Source of the DNA: Rhizobium sp. RU20A
Lineage (GTDB): Bacteria > Pseudomonadota > Alphaproteobacteria > Rhizobiales > Rhizobiaceae
NCBI RefSeq assembly: GCF_900155885.1
Contig: NZ_FTMB01000001.1
Coordinates: 62,001 to 126,000, forward strand
Length of the DNA: 64,000 bases
Direction of reading: 5' to 3'
Shown: positions 1 to 8,667 of the stretch, piece by piece
How positions within the stretch are numbered: the stretch's first letter is position 1
Layout: the number at the start of each line of letters is the position of its first letter
Notes under the pieces: generated by a model
Seen by the model: the letters and a program-made list of their open reading frames with translations, nothing else
The model's database searches: none
What the model was told of the DNA's origin: nothing
Made by a program: the position numbers and the translations under genes

Positions 1-471
1 CAGCAGCGCGATCAGCTTTCCGCCGAGGTTGTCGAGCAGCGGCTTGGACTTGGCGTTCGTGACCCATTCCGGCTGCTGGGCGGGCGCCACGAGCCAGTTG
101 AAAAACAGCATGGCAACGACCACAAGCAGAATGCCACGCGCGGCACCGAAGAGGAAGCCGAGTGTGCGGTCGAGCGCACCGATGCGGCTGTCAATGATGA
201 AATCGGCGATGCGCATGGTGATGATCGAGATCACGATCAGCGCGACCAGAAAGATCGCCGCTGCCGAACCGGCGAGCGCCACATTGTCGCTTGTCGTGTA
301 CTGCTTGGCGAAGGGCAGCAGGTAGGGGTAGAGGAAATAGGCGGCAGCGGCAGCGCCGACCCAGCTGGCAACGGACAGCACCTCGCGCGAGAAACCGCGC
401 ACCATGGCCAGGATCGCCGAAAACAGCGAAACGCCGAGCACGATACCGTCGAGGATGGTGATGGTGGGCAT
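1..471 (-). CDS. cvpA: CvpA family membrane protein (3' end beyond window)
   Basis: Reading leftward from ATG at 471 gives 157 codons with no stop before the window edge, so the C-terminus is missing. The protein starts MPTITILDGIVLGVSLFSAI and has about four hydrophobic membrane segments (near residues 5-25, 30-50, 65-85 and 103-125). An amphipathic SRIGALDRTLGFLFGAARG stretch lies between the third and fourth, as in CvpA (colicin V production) proteins. These are inner-membrane proteins linked to envelope homeostasis. In rhizobia cvpA usually precedes purF, which would lie just past the left edge (inference). radA is upstream on the same strand, about 275 bp away. Confidence 0.85.
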   Translation of the reverse strand, partial: MPTITILDGIVLGVSLFSAILAMVRGFSREVLSVASWVGAAAAAYFLYPYLLPFAKQYTTSDNVALAGSAAAIFLVALIVISIITMRIADFIIDSRIGALDRTLGFLFGAARGILLVVVAMLFFNWLVAPAQQPEWVTNAKSKPLLDNLGGKLIALL

Positions 472-746
472 GTCGATCCTACTTTCCGGGAGCACCTTCT
501 GCGAACCAGAGCCCCGCTTGGGATCGCGAGGCCTGCCGGACCAGCCTATATATCAATCCGGCAGAGGCGTCTTTCAATCGTCGCTTCGTGAACACGCTTT
601 TCACCGTTTTTGCAAGTGCAAAGACGGCTGCGGGGGCGAGATCACCCTGCACAAAACCGTTGCCCGCCCCTTCAGGTGAGGCGCGACGCCCGTGGGCGCG
701 GCGCCTCATGGCATCAGAGACTGCGCCGTGCGTCGGCGCCATCCGC

Positions 747-2147
747 TCACTCGTCGTCGACCGGTTGCAGCGCACGGCGGGAGCCGGCAATGCGCGCAAC
801 GAGGTCCGGCAGCCCTTCCATTTCGCCGACCGAAAGCCCGCCGGCCTTGGGCATGTCAGCCGATTTTTCCGGGAGGACCGCCGCGCCGAAACCGAGCTTT
901 TCAGCCTCCTTCAGCCGAAGTCCGGTGTGCGACACCGGCCGGATGGCGCCCGACAGGCTGACCTCGCCGAAATAGACCGCATCATGCGGAAGCGCGATGC
1001 CGGCGAGCGAGGAGACGAGTGCCGCGGCCACGGCAAGATCGGCGGCCGGCTCTGTGATGCGATAGCCGCCGGCGACGTTGAGGTAGACGTCGTGCTGGCC
1101 GAGCCTGACGCCGCAATGGGCCTCCAGCACCGCAAGGATCATCGACAGCCGCGCCGAATCCCAGCCGACCACGGCGCGCCGCGGCGTGCCGAGCGAGGTC
1201 GGCGCCACCAGCGCCTGCACCTCGACCAGAACGGGCCGCGTTCCCTCGATCCCGGCAAAGACGGCCGCGCCAGGCGCAGACGCATTGCGCTCGCCGAGGA
1301 AGAGCTCGGAGGGGTTGGTGACCTCGCGCAGGCCCTTGTCCGACATTTCGAAGACGCCGATCTCGTCGGTCGGTCCGAAGCGGTTCTTCACCGTGCGCAG
1401 GATGCGATAATGATGGCCGCGGTCGCCCTCGAAGTAGAGCACGGCATCGACCATGTGCTCCACGACGCGCGGCCCGGCGATCTGGCCCTCCTTCGTCACA
1501 TGGCCGACCAGCACGACGGCCGAGCCGGTCTGCTTGGCGAAGCGGATCATCGCCTGCACGCCGGTGCGCACCTGCGTGACCGTGCCGGGCGCGGAATCGA
1601 CAATGTCGCTCCACAGCGTCTGGATGGAATCGATGATCACGAGATCCGGCCGCTTGCCGTCCGAAAGCGTCGCCAGAATGTCTTCGACATTGGTTTCGGC
1701 CGCCAGGAGCACGTCGGTATCGGCGGCGCCGAGCCGCTGGGCGCGCAGCCTGACCTGTGCGACTGCCTCTTCGCCGGAGACATAGATGATCCGGTTGCCG
1801 CGCCGCGCCAGTGCCGCCGCCGCCTGCATCAGCACGGTGGACTTGCCGATCCCGGGATCGCCGCCGATCAGCACCGCCGAGCCGCGCACGAATCCCCCGC
1901 CGGTGACGCGGTCGAGTTCGGAAATGCCCGTCTCGATGCGCGGCGCATCCTCCGTCTCGCCCGACAGCGTCGTCAGGGCTACGGGCCGGCCCTTCTTCGG
2001 TGTCTTGCCGGGGCCGCCGCCAATGCCCGCTGTTGGATCCTCCTCGATGATCGTATTCCAGGCCCCGCAGCCCTCGCATTTGCCCACCCATCGGGCATGC
2101 ACGGTTCCACAGTTCTGGCAGATGAATTGCGTACGGATCTTGGCCAT
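747..2147 (-). CDS. radA: DNA repair protein RadA
   Basis: The 466-residue product matches the usual RadA/Sms length and architecture. An N-terminal C4 zinc finger (C10, C13, C24, C27 in FICQNCG...KCEGCGAW) is followed by a RecA-like ATPase with Walker A GGDPGIGKST near residues 95-104. The RadA-specific KNRFG motif (VKNRFGPTDEIG) lies near residue 258, and a Lon-like C-terminal domain follows. RadA is a DnaB-like branch-migration motor that helps process recombination intermediates. It lies between cvpA and the small toxin gene, 12 bp downstream of the latter, all on the minus strand. Confidence 0.97.
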   Translation of the reverse strand: MAKIRTQFICQNCGTVHARWVGKCEGCGAWNTIIEEDPTAGIGGGPGKTPKKGRPVALTTLSGETEDAPRIETGISELDRVTGGGFVRGSAVLIGGDPGIGKSTVLMQAAAALARRGNRIIYVSGEEAVAQVRLRAQRLGAADTDVLLAAETNVEDILATLSDGKRPDLVIIDSIQTLWSDIVDSAPGTVTQVRTGVQAMIRFAKQTGSAVVLVGHVTKEGQIAGPRVVEHMVDAVLYFEGDRGHHYRILRTVKNRFGPTDEIGVFEMSDKGLREVTNPSELFLGERNASAPGAAVFAGIEGTRPVLVEVQALVAPTSLGTPRRAVVGWDSARLSMILAVLEAHCGVRLGQHDVYLNVAGGYRITEPAADLAVAAALVSSLAGIALPHDAVYFGEVSLSGAIRPVSHTGLRLKEAEKLGFGAAVLPEKSADMPKAGGLSVGEMEGLPDLVARIAGSRRALQPVDDE

Positions 2148-2159
2148 CGGGAAGGGGTC

Positions 2160-2465
2160 TCAGTCGTCGGAGGAAAACAGGTCGTGGATGTTCTGGCGCC
2201 CGTGCAGCACCCGCAGGATGTGCATACGCTCGTCGAAAGGCTTCAGAAGGATGATGCGGTCCCTGAAGACGATGGCGCTGATATCATCGCCGAGATCAAG
2301 GCGGCGCGTTCCCGAGACGCCGATCTCAGCCAATCGCTCGAACTTGCCCTGCAATTGGCTGGCAAAGCGGCGCGCTGCCAATGGATTGTCTCGTCGGATA
2401 TAGGCGTAGATCCGGGCGAGGTCCTGCCGTGCATCCGGCGACCAGAGAACCCGCCGCCGCCTAAT
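2160..2465 (-). CDS. ParE/RelE-superfamily toxin, apparent ATT start
   Basis: The reading frame encodes a compact basic protein with the ParE pattern: RRVLWSPDARQDLARIYAYI at the N-terminus, then an internal helix pair, DISAIVFRDRIILLKPF and a C-terminal MHILRVLHGRQNIHDLF. ParE toxins poison gyrase; the exact target here is unknown. The conserved N-terminus lies upstream of the first ordinary start (TTG at 2381). The frame is closed by an in-frame TGA at 2481-2483, and no ATG/GTG/TTG occurs between that stop and 2381. The only sensible start is ATT at 2463-2465, placed 6 nt after a GGAGG sequence and overlapping the antitoxin TAG. This gives 101 residues. Alternatively, the gene has lost its start codon. 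Confidence 0.72.
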   Translation of the reverse strand: MRRRRVLWSPDARQDLARIYAYIRRDNPLAARRFASQLQGKFERLAEIGVSGTRRLDLGDDISAIVFRDRIILLKPFDERMHILRVLHGRQNIHDLFSSDD

Positions 2466-2718
2466 GCGTCGCCTCCACCGTCAACTCCTCGAGATCGGCG
2501 ATCAGATCGTCGAGGTTTTCATACTCATGAAAGCGTCCGGCAGCGATATCGGCCTCGGCCGCCACGGCGAGCGTCTTGAGCTTGCGTCGGCGCACCTGCT
2601 GCTCCTCGAGCAAGCTCAACCCCGCCCGCACCACGTCCTCCACCGAGCTATAGCGCCCGGCTCTGACCTCGGCCTCCACAAAAGCGCGATCCTCGTCGCT
2701 CAGATGGATTTCATCCAT
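2461..2718 (-). CDS. ParD-type ribbon-helix-helix antitoxin
   Basis: The 85-residue acidic protein begins MDEIHLSDEDRAFVEAEVRA and continues GRYSSVEDVVRAGLSLLEEQ. This is the typical ParD/CC2985-family RHH DNA-binding module. A C-terminal acidic segment (AAGRFHEYENLDDLIADLEE) would wrap the toxin. The gene sits directly upstream of, and overlaps by a few bases, the ParE-like toxin, the classical antitoxin-first layout. ParD-type antitoxins repress their own operon by binding palindromes upstream of the ATG; the roughly 100-bp gap to alr would hold that promoter (inference). Confidence 0.85.
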   Translation of the reverse strand: MDEIHLSDEDRAFVEAEVRAGRYSSVEDVVRAGLSLLEEQQVRRRKLKTLAVAAEADIAAGRFHEYENLDDLIADLEELTVEATH

Positions 2719-2780
2719 GTCTGATCTCCTTTTGTTCTCTTATAGCGCGGGAAAAACCACAAGGCCAGAGGCATTTTCGC

Positions 2781-2804
2781 GCCACGGGCCACGGGCCACG
2801 GGCG
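2781..2804. repeat. Short tandem 7-bp repeat
   Basis: Between the antitoxin start and the alr stop, the heptamer GCCACGG is repeated about three times in tandem. It could be a replication-slippage tract or part of the antitoxin operator region. No function is evident. Confidence 0.6.
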
Positions 2805-2821
2805 CAGGGGCCAAGGAAGCG

Positions 2822-3982
2822 TCAGGCCTCGATGTAGCGCCGCTCGTAGCGAAGCCCGAGGCTCGTCAGCATTTCGTAGCCGATCGTGCCTGCGGCGCGG
2901 GCGGCGTCATCCACGCGAATATTGTGCCCGAAGAGCTCGACATAATCACCGGCCCTTACACTGCCCGCCGGCAGGTCGGTCACATCAAACAGGGTGAGGT
3001 CCATCGTCACGCGCCCGAGGATCGGCACGCGCTGCCCGTGCAGGAATCCCGCGCCGCCGCCAAGGCCGGTCTGGCGCAGCGGTACGCCGGTGCCCGATTG
3101 GGCGCGCAGATAGCCGTCGGCATAGCCGACCGCAACGGTGGCGATCACCGTATCGCGCGTCAGCACGGCCGTTGCGCCATAGCTCGCCGTCTCGCCGGCC
3201 TTGGCCTGGCGCACCTGCACGATGCGCGCTTCGGCGGTCACGACGGGTCGCATCGGGTTCGGCACGTCGTTGACGCATTCGCCGCCATAGGTCGCGATAC
3301 CCGGACGGGTGAGGTCGAAGTGATAATCGGGTCCGAGATGAATGCCGGCCGAGTTGGCAAGGCTCGCCGGAATACCTTCATAAGCGGCAGAAACCTCCCG
3401 GAAGGCCGCAAGCTGGCGCGCATTGAGGGAGTGGGCGGGCGAATCCGCCGCTGCCAGATGGCTCATCACCAGCACGGGCGAGAAGCTCGCCGGCCGCGCC
3501 GGATCATTGGCCAGCGCCAGCGCCTCCTCCACCGAGAGCCCCAGCCGGTTCATGCCCGTGTCGACGTGGAGCACGCAAGGGTGGTCGCCATGCTCGGCAA
3601 TCGCCGACATATAGACGGCCAGTTGCTCCTGCGAATTTACGATCGGTACGAGGTCATTGTCGAAGAACAGCGCCTCGTTGCCGGGCCACATGCCGGCGAG
3701 GATATAGATGCGCCCATCCGGCACGAAGGGACGCAGCCCGGCGCCTTCCTCGGCATTGGCAACAAAGAAATCCCGCGCGCCGGCCTCATAGAGCGCGATC
3801 GCCGCATCCTCGATCCCGGTGCCATAGGCGTCGGCCTTGAGCACCGCGGCGGCCGACGCCTTGCCGGAAAGGCGGCTCATGGTCTGCCAGTTGGAAACGA
3901 GCGCCGAAAGATCGATCGTCAGCCGGTTGGAGGCGCTGTCGAAGAGCGCATCTTCGGGGGAGGGCGTGGCGGCGCGCGGCAT
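2822..3982 (-). CDS. alr: Alanine racemase
   Basis: PLP enzyme interconverting L- and D-alanine for peptidoglycan. Starting at ATG 3982 the protein has 386 residues. The PLP lysine is K49 in AAVLKADAYGTG, the substrate-binding DTGMNRLG motif is at about 141-148, and the opposing catalytic tyrosine is Y268 in GETASYGATAV. An upstream in-frame start at 4021 exists, but 3982 has a Shine-Dalgarno-like AGAAGGA at sensible spacing and gives the family N-terminus. The gene lies downstream of dnaB on the same strand, as in other rhizobia. Confidence 0.95.
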   Translation of the reverse strand: MPRAATPSPEDALFDSASNRLTIDLSALVSNWQTMSRLSGKASAAAVLKADAYGTGIEDAAIALYEAGARDFFVANAEEGAGLRPFVPDGRIYILAGMWPGNEALFFDNDLVPIVNSQEQLAVYMSAIAEHGDHPCVLHVDTGMNRLGLSVEEALALANDPARPASFSPVLVMSHLAAADSPAHSLNARQLAAFREVSAAYEGIPASLANSAGIHLGPDYHFDLTRPGIATYGGECVNDVPNPMRPVVTAEARIVQVRQAKAGETASYGATAVLTRDTVIATVAVGYADGYLRAQSGTGVPLRQTGLGGGAGFLHGQRVPILGRVTMDLTLFDVTDLPAGSVRAGDYVELFGHNIRVDDAARAAGTIGYEMLTSLGLRYERRYIEA

Positions 3983-4187
3983 GGGCGGGTCCTTCTGCTG
4001 ATCTCGCGCGGACCCTATCACTTTTGTTCATGACGCAAAGCGGGCGGCGGCCGATATCTTGTGCCATGCACAATGTCTCGCGGGACCGTGCGATGGTCGT
4101 GCAGGGTCGCCTGACACGATGCGGGGCACGGACACCGCATCCGGTTCCCGCGCCGCCGGGCGTTCGTTGGACGTCCTGAGCCGCCGC

Positions 4188-5690
4188 TCAGTGCTCCTCG
4201 TACTGCGTGAAGCTCGGGTCGGCGAGATCCGCAAAGCGTGTGAATTCCGACTGGAAGGCGAGCTTGACCGTGCCGGTCGGTCCGTGACGCTGCTTGGCGA
4301 TGATCACGTCCGCCGTGCCCTTCACCTTCTCGAACTGCATCTTCCACTCTTCGTACTTCGGATCGAATTCGTCGCGCGGCTCGAGGTTTTTCACGTAATA
4401 TTCCTCGCGGAAAACGAAGAGCACCACGTCGGCGTCCTGCTCGATCGAGCCCGATTCGCGAAGGTCGGAGAGTTGCGGGCGCTTGTCCTCGCGGTTTTCC
4501 ACCGCACGGGAGAGCTGCGACAGCGCGATGATGGGAACGTTGAGCTCCTTGCCGAGCGCCTTGAGGCCCGTCGTGATCTGGGTGATTTCCTGCACGCGGT
4601 TCTCGCCGGATTTGCCGGAACCCGTCATGAGCTGGATATAGTCCACCACCAGGCAATCGAGGCCGCGCTGCCGCTTCAGACGGCGGGCGCGGGCCGAAAG
4701 CTGCGCAATCGAGATACCGCCAGTCTGGTCGATATAGAGCGGCACCTTCTGCATGGTCTGGGAAAAGCCGACCAGCTTTTCGAATTCATGTTCGCTGATG
4801 TCGCCGCGGCGGATCTTCGAGGACGAGACCTCCGTCTGCTCCGACATGATACGGGTGGCGAGCTGCTCGGACGACATTTCCAGCGAGTAGAAGCCGACGA
4901 CGCCGCCGTTCTTGGCCTTGAACGAGCCGTCCGCCTGCACTTCGCTTTCATAGGAGGCTGCGATGTTCCACGCGATATTGGTGGCAAGCGAGGTCTTGCC
5001 CATGCCGGGGCGTCCGGCGAGCACGATCAAGTCCGACCGCTGCAGACCGCCCATCTTCGAATCGAGCGAGCCGATGCCGGTGGAGATGCCGGAGAGATTG
5101 CCGTCGCGCTCGAAGGCCGCGCCCGCCATGTCGACGGCCTGCGCCACCGCGTCCGAGAAGGACTGGAAGCCACCGTCATAGCGGCCGGTTTCGGCCAGTT
5201 CGAACAGGCGTCGTTCGGCATCCTCGATCTGGCTTTGCGGCGGCATGTCGAGCGGCGCGTCGAAGGCGATGTTGACCATGTCCTCGCCGATGGTGATCAG
5301 CGAGCGGCGCAGTGCCAGATCATAGATGGCGCGGCCATAGTCCTCCGCATTGATGATCGACACGGCCTCGGCCGCAAGACGCGCCAGATACTGCGCGACG
5401 GTGAGGTCGCCCACTTTCTCGTCGGCCTTCAGGAAGGTTTTGATGGTGACGGGATTGGCCGTCTTGCCCATGCGGATGATGTCGCCCGCCACCTCGTAGA
5501 TGCGCCGGTGCAGCGGCTCATGCAGATGTACCGGCTTCAGGAAATCCGACACGCGGTAGAACGCGTCGTTGTTGACGAGGATGGCGCCCAAGAGTGCCTG
5601 CTCGGCCTCGATATTGCTCGGCGCTTCCCGGTAGAGCATGTCCGTCTGGTCCTTGGGGGCAGGGGTGATGCGTCGGGCAGCTTCGTTCAT
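4188..5690 (-). CDS. dnaB: Replicative DNA helicase DnaB
   Basis: Hexameric 5'-3' helicase of the replication fork. The start at 5690 (MNEAARRITPAPKDQ) gives 500 residues; an upstream frame extension to 5834 lacks family similarity. The N-terminal DnaB domain includes EAEQALLGAILVNN near residue 28. The RecA-like C-terminal domain has Walker A GRPGMGKT at 226-233, Walker B LDCLVVDYIQLM and the DnaB motif LSQLSRAVENREDKRPQLSD. A short insert after Walker A (around YESEVQADGSFKAKNGG) is typical of alphaproteobacterial DnaB. No intein is present. Confidence 0.97.
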   Translation of the reverse strand: MNEAARRITPAPKDQTDMLYREAPSNIEAEQALLGAILVNNDAFYRVSDFLKPVHLHEPLHRRIYEVAGDIIRMGKTANPVTIKTFLKADEKVGDLTVAQYLARLAAEAVSIINAEDYGRAIYDLALRRSLITIGEDMVNIAFDAPLDMPPQSQIEDAERRLFELAETGRYDGGFQSFSDAVAQAVDMAGAAFERDGNLSGISTGIGSLDSKMGGLQRSDLIVLAGRPGMGKTSLATNIAWNIAASYESEVQADGSFKAKNGGVVGFYSLEMSSEQLATRIMSEQTEVSSSKIRRGDISEHEFEKLVGFSQTMQKVPLYIDQTGGISIAQLSARARRLKRQRGLDCLVVDYIQLMTGSGKSGENRVQEITQITTGLKALGKELNVPIIALSQLSRAVENREDKRPQLSDLRESGSIEQDADVVLFVFREEYYVKNLEPRDEFDPKYEEWKMQFEKVKGTADVIIAKQRHGPTGTVKLAFQSEFTRFADLADPSFTQYEEH

Positions 5691-5906
5691 CGTCTCTCTC
5701 GCAACGTCCATACGGCAGGCCGAAAACCGCCGGCCGCCTGATAGAAGGGTATTCGTTTGAACCCGCGCACCGGGCGCGTCAAATGCTTTTGCCGGCTCGG
5801 CCGCTATACAGCTTGTCCACAGGCGCACGCGCACGAATCATCGTGATACCGGAACCATTCTATTGACTCGCGTCGGCGATTCGAAGGCCTTGATCACCCC
5901 AACGAA

Positions 5907-5936
5907 AAGACCCGGCGCATCGCTGCACCGGGTCTT
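5907..5936 (-). terminator. Rho-independent terminator of the rpsF-rplI operon
   Basis: A 9-bp inverted repeat (AAGACCCGG / CCGGGTCTT, loop about 12 nt) lies just beyond the rplI stop and, read on the minus strand, runs into TTTTCG. It fits a terminator closing the ribosomal operon before dnaB. Confidence 0.8.
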
Positions 5937-5966
5937 CGAGAAATGCCACCGAGAAGGTGTCGAGGA

Positions 5967-6542
5967 TTATTCCTCGTCGCCTTCGAATTCGGCTTCGGGG
6001 TTGAAGAAGTCTTCCGGCTTCAGGGCGTCTTCGTCCACGCCGTAGATGGCGTCGGCGGAGGTGAGGTTTTCGCCCTGGGCCTGGCGCTCGGCTTCTTCGG
6101 CCGAACGGGCAACGTTGATCTCGACCGACAGTTCGACTTCGGCGTGCAGGTGCAGAACGACCTGGTGGATGCCGATGGCCTTGATCGGGGTGTTGAGCTC
6201 GACCTGGTTGCGGCCGATGTTGAAGCCTTCGGCGGCGAGCGCGTCAACGATATCGCGGGCAGCGACCGAGCCGTAGAGCTGGCCGGTTTCGCCGGCGGCG
6301 CGAACCATGACGAAGGACTTGCCTTCGAGCTGCTCGGCGATGGCCTGGGCTTCGCTCTTGCGCTCGAGGTTGCGGGCTTCGAGCGTGGCGCGCTCGTTTT
6401 CGAAGCGCTTCTTGTTGGCTTCGTTGGAACGCAGCGCCTTGCCGAGCGGCAGCAGGTAGTTGCGGGCGTAGCCGTCGCGAACCTTCACGGTTTCGCCCAT
6501 CTGGCCGAGCTTTGCGATACGTTCCAGCAGGATGACGTGCAT
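5967..6542 (-). CDS. rplI: 50S ribosomal protein bL9
   Basis: The 191-residue protein opens with the bL9 N-terminal domain ([20 protein letters not shown], then [16 protein letters not shown]). A long connecting helix and a C-terminal domain ([14 protein letters not shown]) follow. It is about 40 residues longer than E. coli L9 because of an acidic tail ([20 protein letters not shown]), a form seen in rhizobia. It binds 23S rRNA at the base of the L1 stalk. It is the last gene of the rpsF-rpsR-DUF2232-rplI operon and is followed by a hairpin terminator. Confidence 0.97.
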   Translation of the reverse strand: MHVILLERIAKLGQMGETVKVRDGYARNYLLPLGKALRSNEANKKRFENERATLEARNLERKSEAQAIAEQLEGKSFVMVRAAGETGQLYGSVAARDIVDALAAEGFNIGRNQVELNTPIKAIGIHQVVLHLHAEVELSVEINVARSAEEAERQAQGENLTSADAIYGVDEDALKPEDFFNPEAEFEGDEE

Positions 6543-6557
6543 GGATCTGATCCTTTC

Positions 6558-7547
6558 TTACGTTTCTTGGTTATCAGGAGAAGAGGGTGGATGGGATGCG
6601 CCACCGGCGGGCGACAGCGCGATGGTGCGACGCGTGTCGGAAAGACCGGCGATGAGGATGACGAGGAGCGGCAGGAACGAGAAGAACACCACCGAGAGAT
6701 AGACGAGCCACAGCACCGGCAGGCGCCAGGACTTGCCGCGCGTGCGGTGGTGCAGCACCGCAAATCCGGCGAGCACGAAGCCGGCGCCGAACGTGCCGCA
6801 GACCAGCGCGCCGAGAATGCCGATCGTGCCGCCGAAGAAGGCGGCCATCAGGCCGACGAGAAACACGAAGATCGCATTGCGATGCATGCGCAGCGTGGAC
6901 GGCATGTCCTCGCGCGGGCGCAGCGAGCGGCCCGAAGCCTGTACGATGCGCGTCGCCAGATAATAGGCGGCAAACAGCAGGATCACCCAGGCCGCGCCCT
7001 GCACCAGCGGCAGCGCCATGGCGAAAACCGACTTGATGGCGGCGACCGTCGCGGCGTCCGGGTTGAACGTCGCATCCTGTTGCTGCAGCGTCGCCATCAT
7101 CATTTCGACGATCTGGCTGGAAAGGCTGCTGTCATAGCCGATGATGAAGCCGATGACGAGCATGCCGGCGGTGACGAGGCCGGCAAGATTGGTCAGGACA
7201 TCGGCGAGCGGATACCAGGCAAGCGCCTCTGCCGGGCCGCCGATCTCGGAGGCGGGGCGGGCGAGATTGGCCAGATGCGCGATCCAGCCCGCTGGAATGA
7301 GGGTCACGACGAGAACGACGAGCGCGAAATAGGGCGAGGCGACGAGGCCGGCAATGATGCCGCCCGTGACGACCGCGGTGATCGAGGCGGCAACGCCCCA
7401 GCCGAGGCCGGCAATCAGGATGGGAAGCGCGGAGGCCGCGTAGAGAAAGATGGCGAGCGACGACGATCCGTTCGCGCCGAGCGAAAGCAGGGCGGCGGTC
7501 AGGCCGGCAAGAAAGCCGGTCAGGATCGTGCGGTTGTCGAAACGCAT
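6558..7547 (-). CDS. DUF2232 polytopic membrane protein
   Basis: The 329-residue product is strongly hydrophobic, with roughly eight membrane segments starting with LTGFLAGLTAALLSLGA and SLAIFLYAASALPILIAGLG. Position between rpsR and rplI, together with length, matches the DUF2232 protein found in this operon across Hyphomicrobiales. Its molecular role is unknown; relatives in Firmicutes (YybS-like) are also encoded next to rplI. Only 15 bp separate it from rplI, so the two are probably co-transcribed. Confidence 0.85.
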   Translation of the reverse strand: MRFDNRTILTGFLAGLTAALLSLGANGSSSLAIFLYAASALPILIAGLGWGVAASITAVVTGGIIAGLVASPYFALVVLVVTLIPAGWIAHLANLARPASEIGGPAEALAWYPLADVLTNLAGLVTAGMLVIGFIIGYDSSLSSQIVEMMMATLQQQDATFNPDAATVAAIKSVFAMALPLVQGAAWVILLFAAYYLATRIVQASGRSLRPREDMPSTLRMHRNAIFVFLVGLMAAFFGGTIGILGALVCGTFGAGFVLAGFAVLHHRTRGKSWRLPVLWLVYLSVVFFSFLPLLVILIAGLSDTRRTIALSPAGGASHPPSSPDNQET

Positions 7548-7714
7548 TTGACGTCTTTCGCTGTCCTGCGCATCGCGCAGTTAGGGGCGCCGGCTGTGCC
7601 GCGTCGTCCCAACATGGGGTTTGCTCTGTTTCCGATCCGCGCCCACCGCGGAAGGGGAAGGACGAGCCGCCGCAGCGCCTCGTCCGCATTCATGCATCGG
7701 AGCATTCCCCGATC

Positions 7715-7803
7715 GCGTCATCCTCGGGCTTGACCCGAGGATCCATGCCGCAGCCAAAGCGCCCGGCGGATGGATGGTCGGGTCAAGCCCGACCATGACG
7801 GAG
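7715..7803. repeat. RIME-like palindromic element, copy A
   Basis: Two palindromes about 33 bp apart: TCCTCGGG-loop-CCCGAGGA (7721-7741) and TGGTCGGG-loop-CCCGACCA (7775-7795), bounded by CGTCAT and ATGACGG. This is the layout of rhizobial intergenic mosaic elements. It lies in the gap between rpsR and the DUF2232 gene, so if transcribed it would form two hairpins in the operon mRNA. Confidence 0.82.
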
Positions 7804-7857
7804 GAAGGGGCAGAGCCCCGACGCCTCATTTCATGGCACCAGAGCATCCCTGTCCTC

Positions 7858-7915
7858 CCGTCATCCTCGGGCTCGACCCGAGGATCCACGCCCTGGGCGC
7901 GGCCAATGACGACGA
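7858..7915. repeat. RIME-like half element, copy A'
   Basis: A second TCCTCGGG-loop-CCCGAGGA palindrome (7864-7884) follows copy A in the same orientation. The partner palindrome is degenerate (GGGCGCGGCCAATGACG). The 391-bp gap 7548-7938 holds these repeats and no supportable gene. Confidence 0.72.
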
Positions 7916-7938
7916 GGCGGGCTGCCCCTCAAGCCGCC

Positions 7939-8187
7939 TTACGAGAGAACGTAGGGCAGCAGGCCGAGGAAGCGGGCGCGCTTGATGGCCTGGGCCAGTT
8001 CGCGCTGCTTCTTCTGGGAAACGGCGGTGATGCGGGAGGGAACGATCTTGCCGCGCTCGGAAATGTAGCGCTGCAGGAGGCGTACGTCCTTGTAGTCGAT
8101 CCGCGGAGCGTTTGCGCCCGAGAAGGGGCAGGTCTTGCGGCGACGGTGGAAGGGGCGGCGTGCCGGTGCGGAAGAAGCTTCAGCCAT
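7939..8187 (-). CDS. rpsR: 30S ribosomal protein bS18
   Basis: The 82-residue protein carries the S18 core: [39 protein letters not shown] and [19 protein letters not shown]. It binds 16S rRNA as a heterodimer with bS6 in the platform. It lies 24 bp downstream of rpsF. The roughly 390-bp gap to the next operon gene is filled by RIME-like repeats. Confidence 0.97.
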   Translation of the reverse strand: MAEASSAPARRPFHRRRKTCPFSGANAPRIDYKDVRLLQRYISERGKIVPSRITAVSQKKQRELAQAIKRARFLGLLPYVLS

Positions 8188-8211
8188 TGTCTTGTCTCCT
8201 TGTCCCGGAAA

Positions 8212-8667
8212 TTACGCGCGGTCTTCGCGCGGGCGGCGCGGACGGTCGTCGCGGTCGCCACGGTTGAAACCACCTTCGCGCGGACCGCGGTCACCGCGAT
8301 CGCCACGCTCACCGCGTTCGCCACGGCCCGGACGGTCGTCGCGGTCGCGCTTCTGCATCATGGCCGAGGCGCCTTCCTCGTGCTTCTCGACGGCGATCGT
8401 CATGTAGCGCAGGACGTCTTCGGAGATGCGCATCTGGCGCTCCATCTCGTGGACGGCAGCGGCCGGGGCATCGATGTCCATGAGGACGTAATGCGCCTTG
8501 CGGTTCTTCTTGATGCGGTAGGTTAGGGACTTCAGGCCCCAGTTTTCGGTACGCCCGACCTTGCCGCCATTTGCTTCGATGACGCCCTTGTACTGCTCAA
8601 GGAGACCATCGACCTGCTGTGCGGACACATCCTGTCGGGCAAGGAACACGTGTTCATAAAGAGCCAT
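8212..8667 (-). CDS. rpsF: 30S ribosomal protein bS6 with charged C-terminal tail
   Basis: The first ~100 residues are classical S6 ([40 protein letters not shown]). The last ~45 residues form a low-complexity Arg/Asp/Gly tail with repeated [14 protein letters not shown]-like units and RDDRPRR. E. coli S6 instead ends in an acidic tail that RimK extends with glutamates. The gene starts the operon rpsF-rpsR-DUF2232-rplI. The tail is encoded by near-repetitive DNA (about 8215-8345). Confidence 0.96.
   Translation of the reverse strand: MALYEHVFLARQDVSAQQVDGLLEQYKGVIEANGGKVGRTENWGLKSLTYRIKKNRKAHYVLMDIDAPAAAVHEMERQMRISEDVLRYMTIAVEKHEEGASAMMQKRDRDDRPGRGERGERGDRGDRGPREGGFNRGDRDDRPRRPREDRA

Noticed and set aside
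588-2579. 663-codon open frame on the plus strand antisense to radA and the toxin-antitoxin genes
   Set aside because: Arg/His/Asp-rich translation with no family pattern; it mirrors the high-GC codon bias of radA on the other strand.
4188-5690. Intein or insertion in dnaB
   Set aside because: The extra residues after Walker A are few and match the usual alphaproteobacterial DnaB insert; no intein splice motifs.
8215-8345. Possible tandem-repeat or CRISPR-like array
   Set aside because: The repetition is the codon pattern of the Arg/Asp/Gly tail of S6, with no spacers of constant length.
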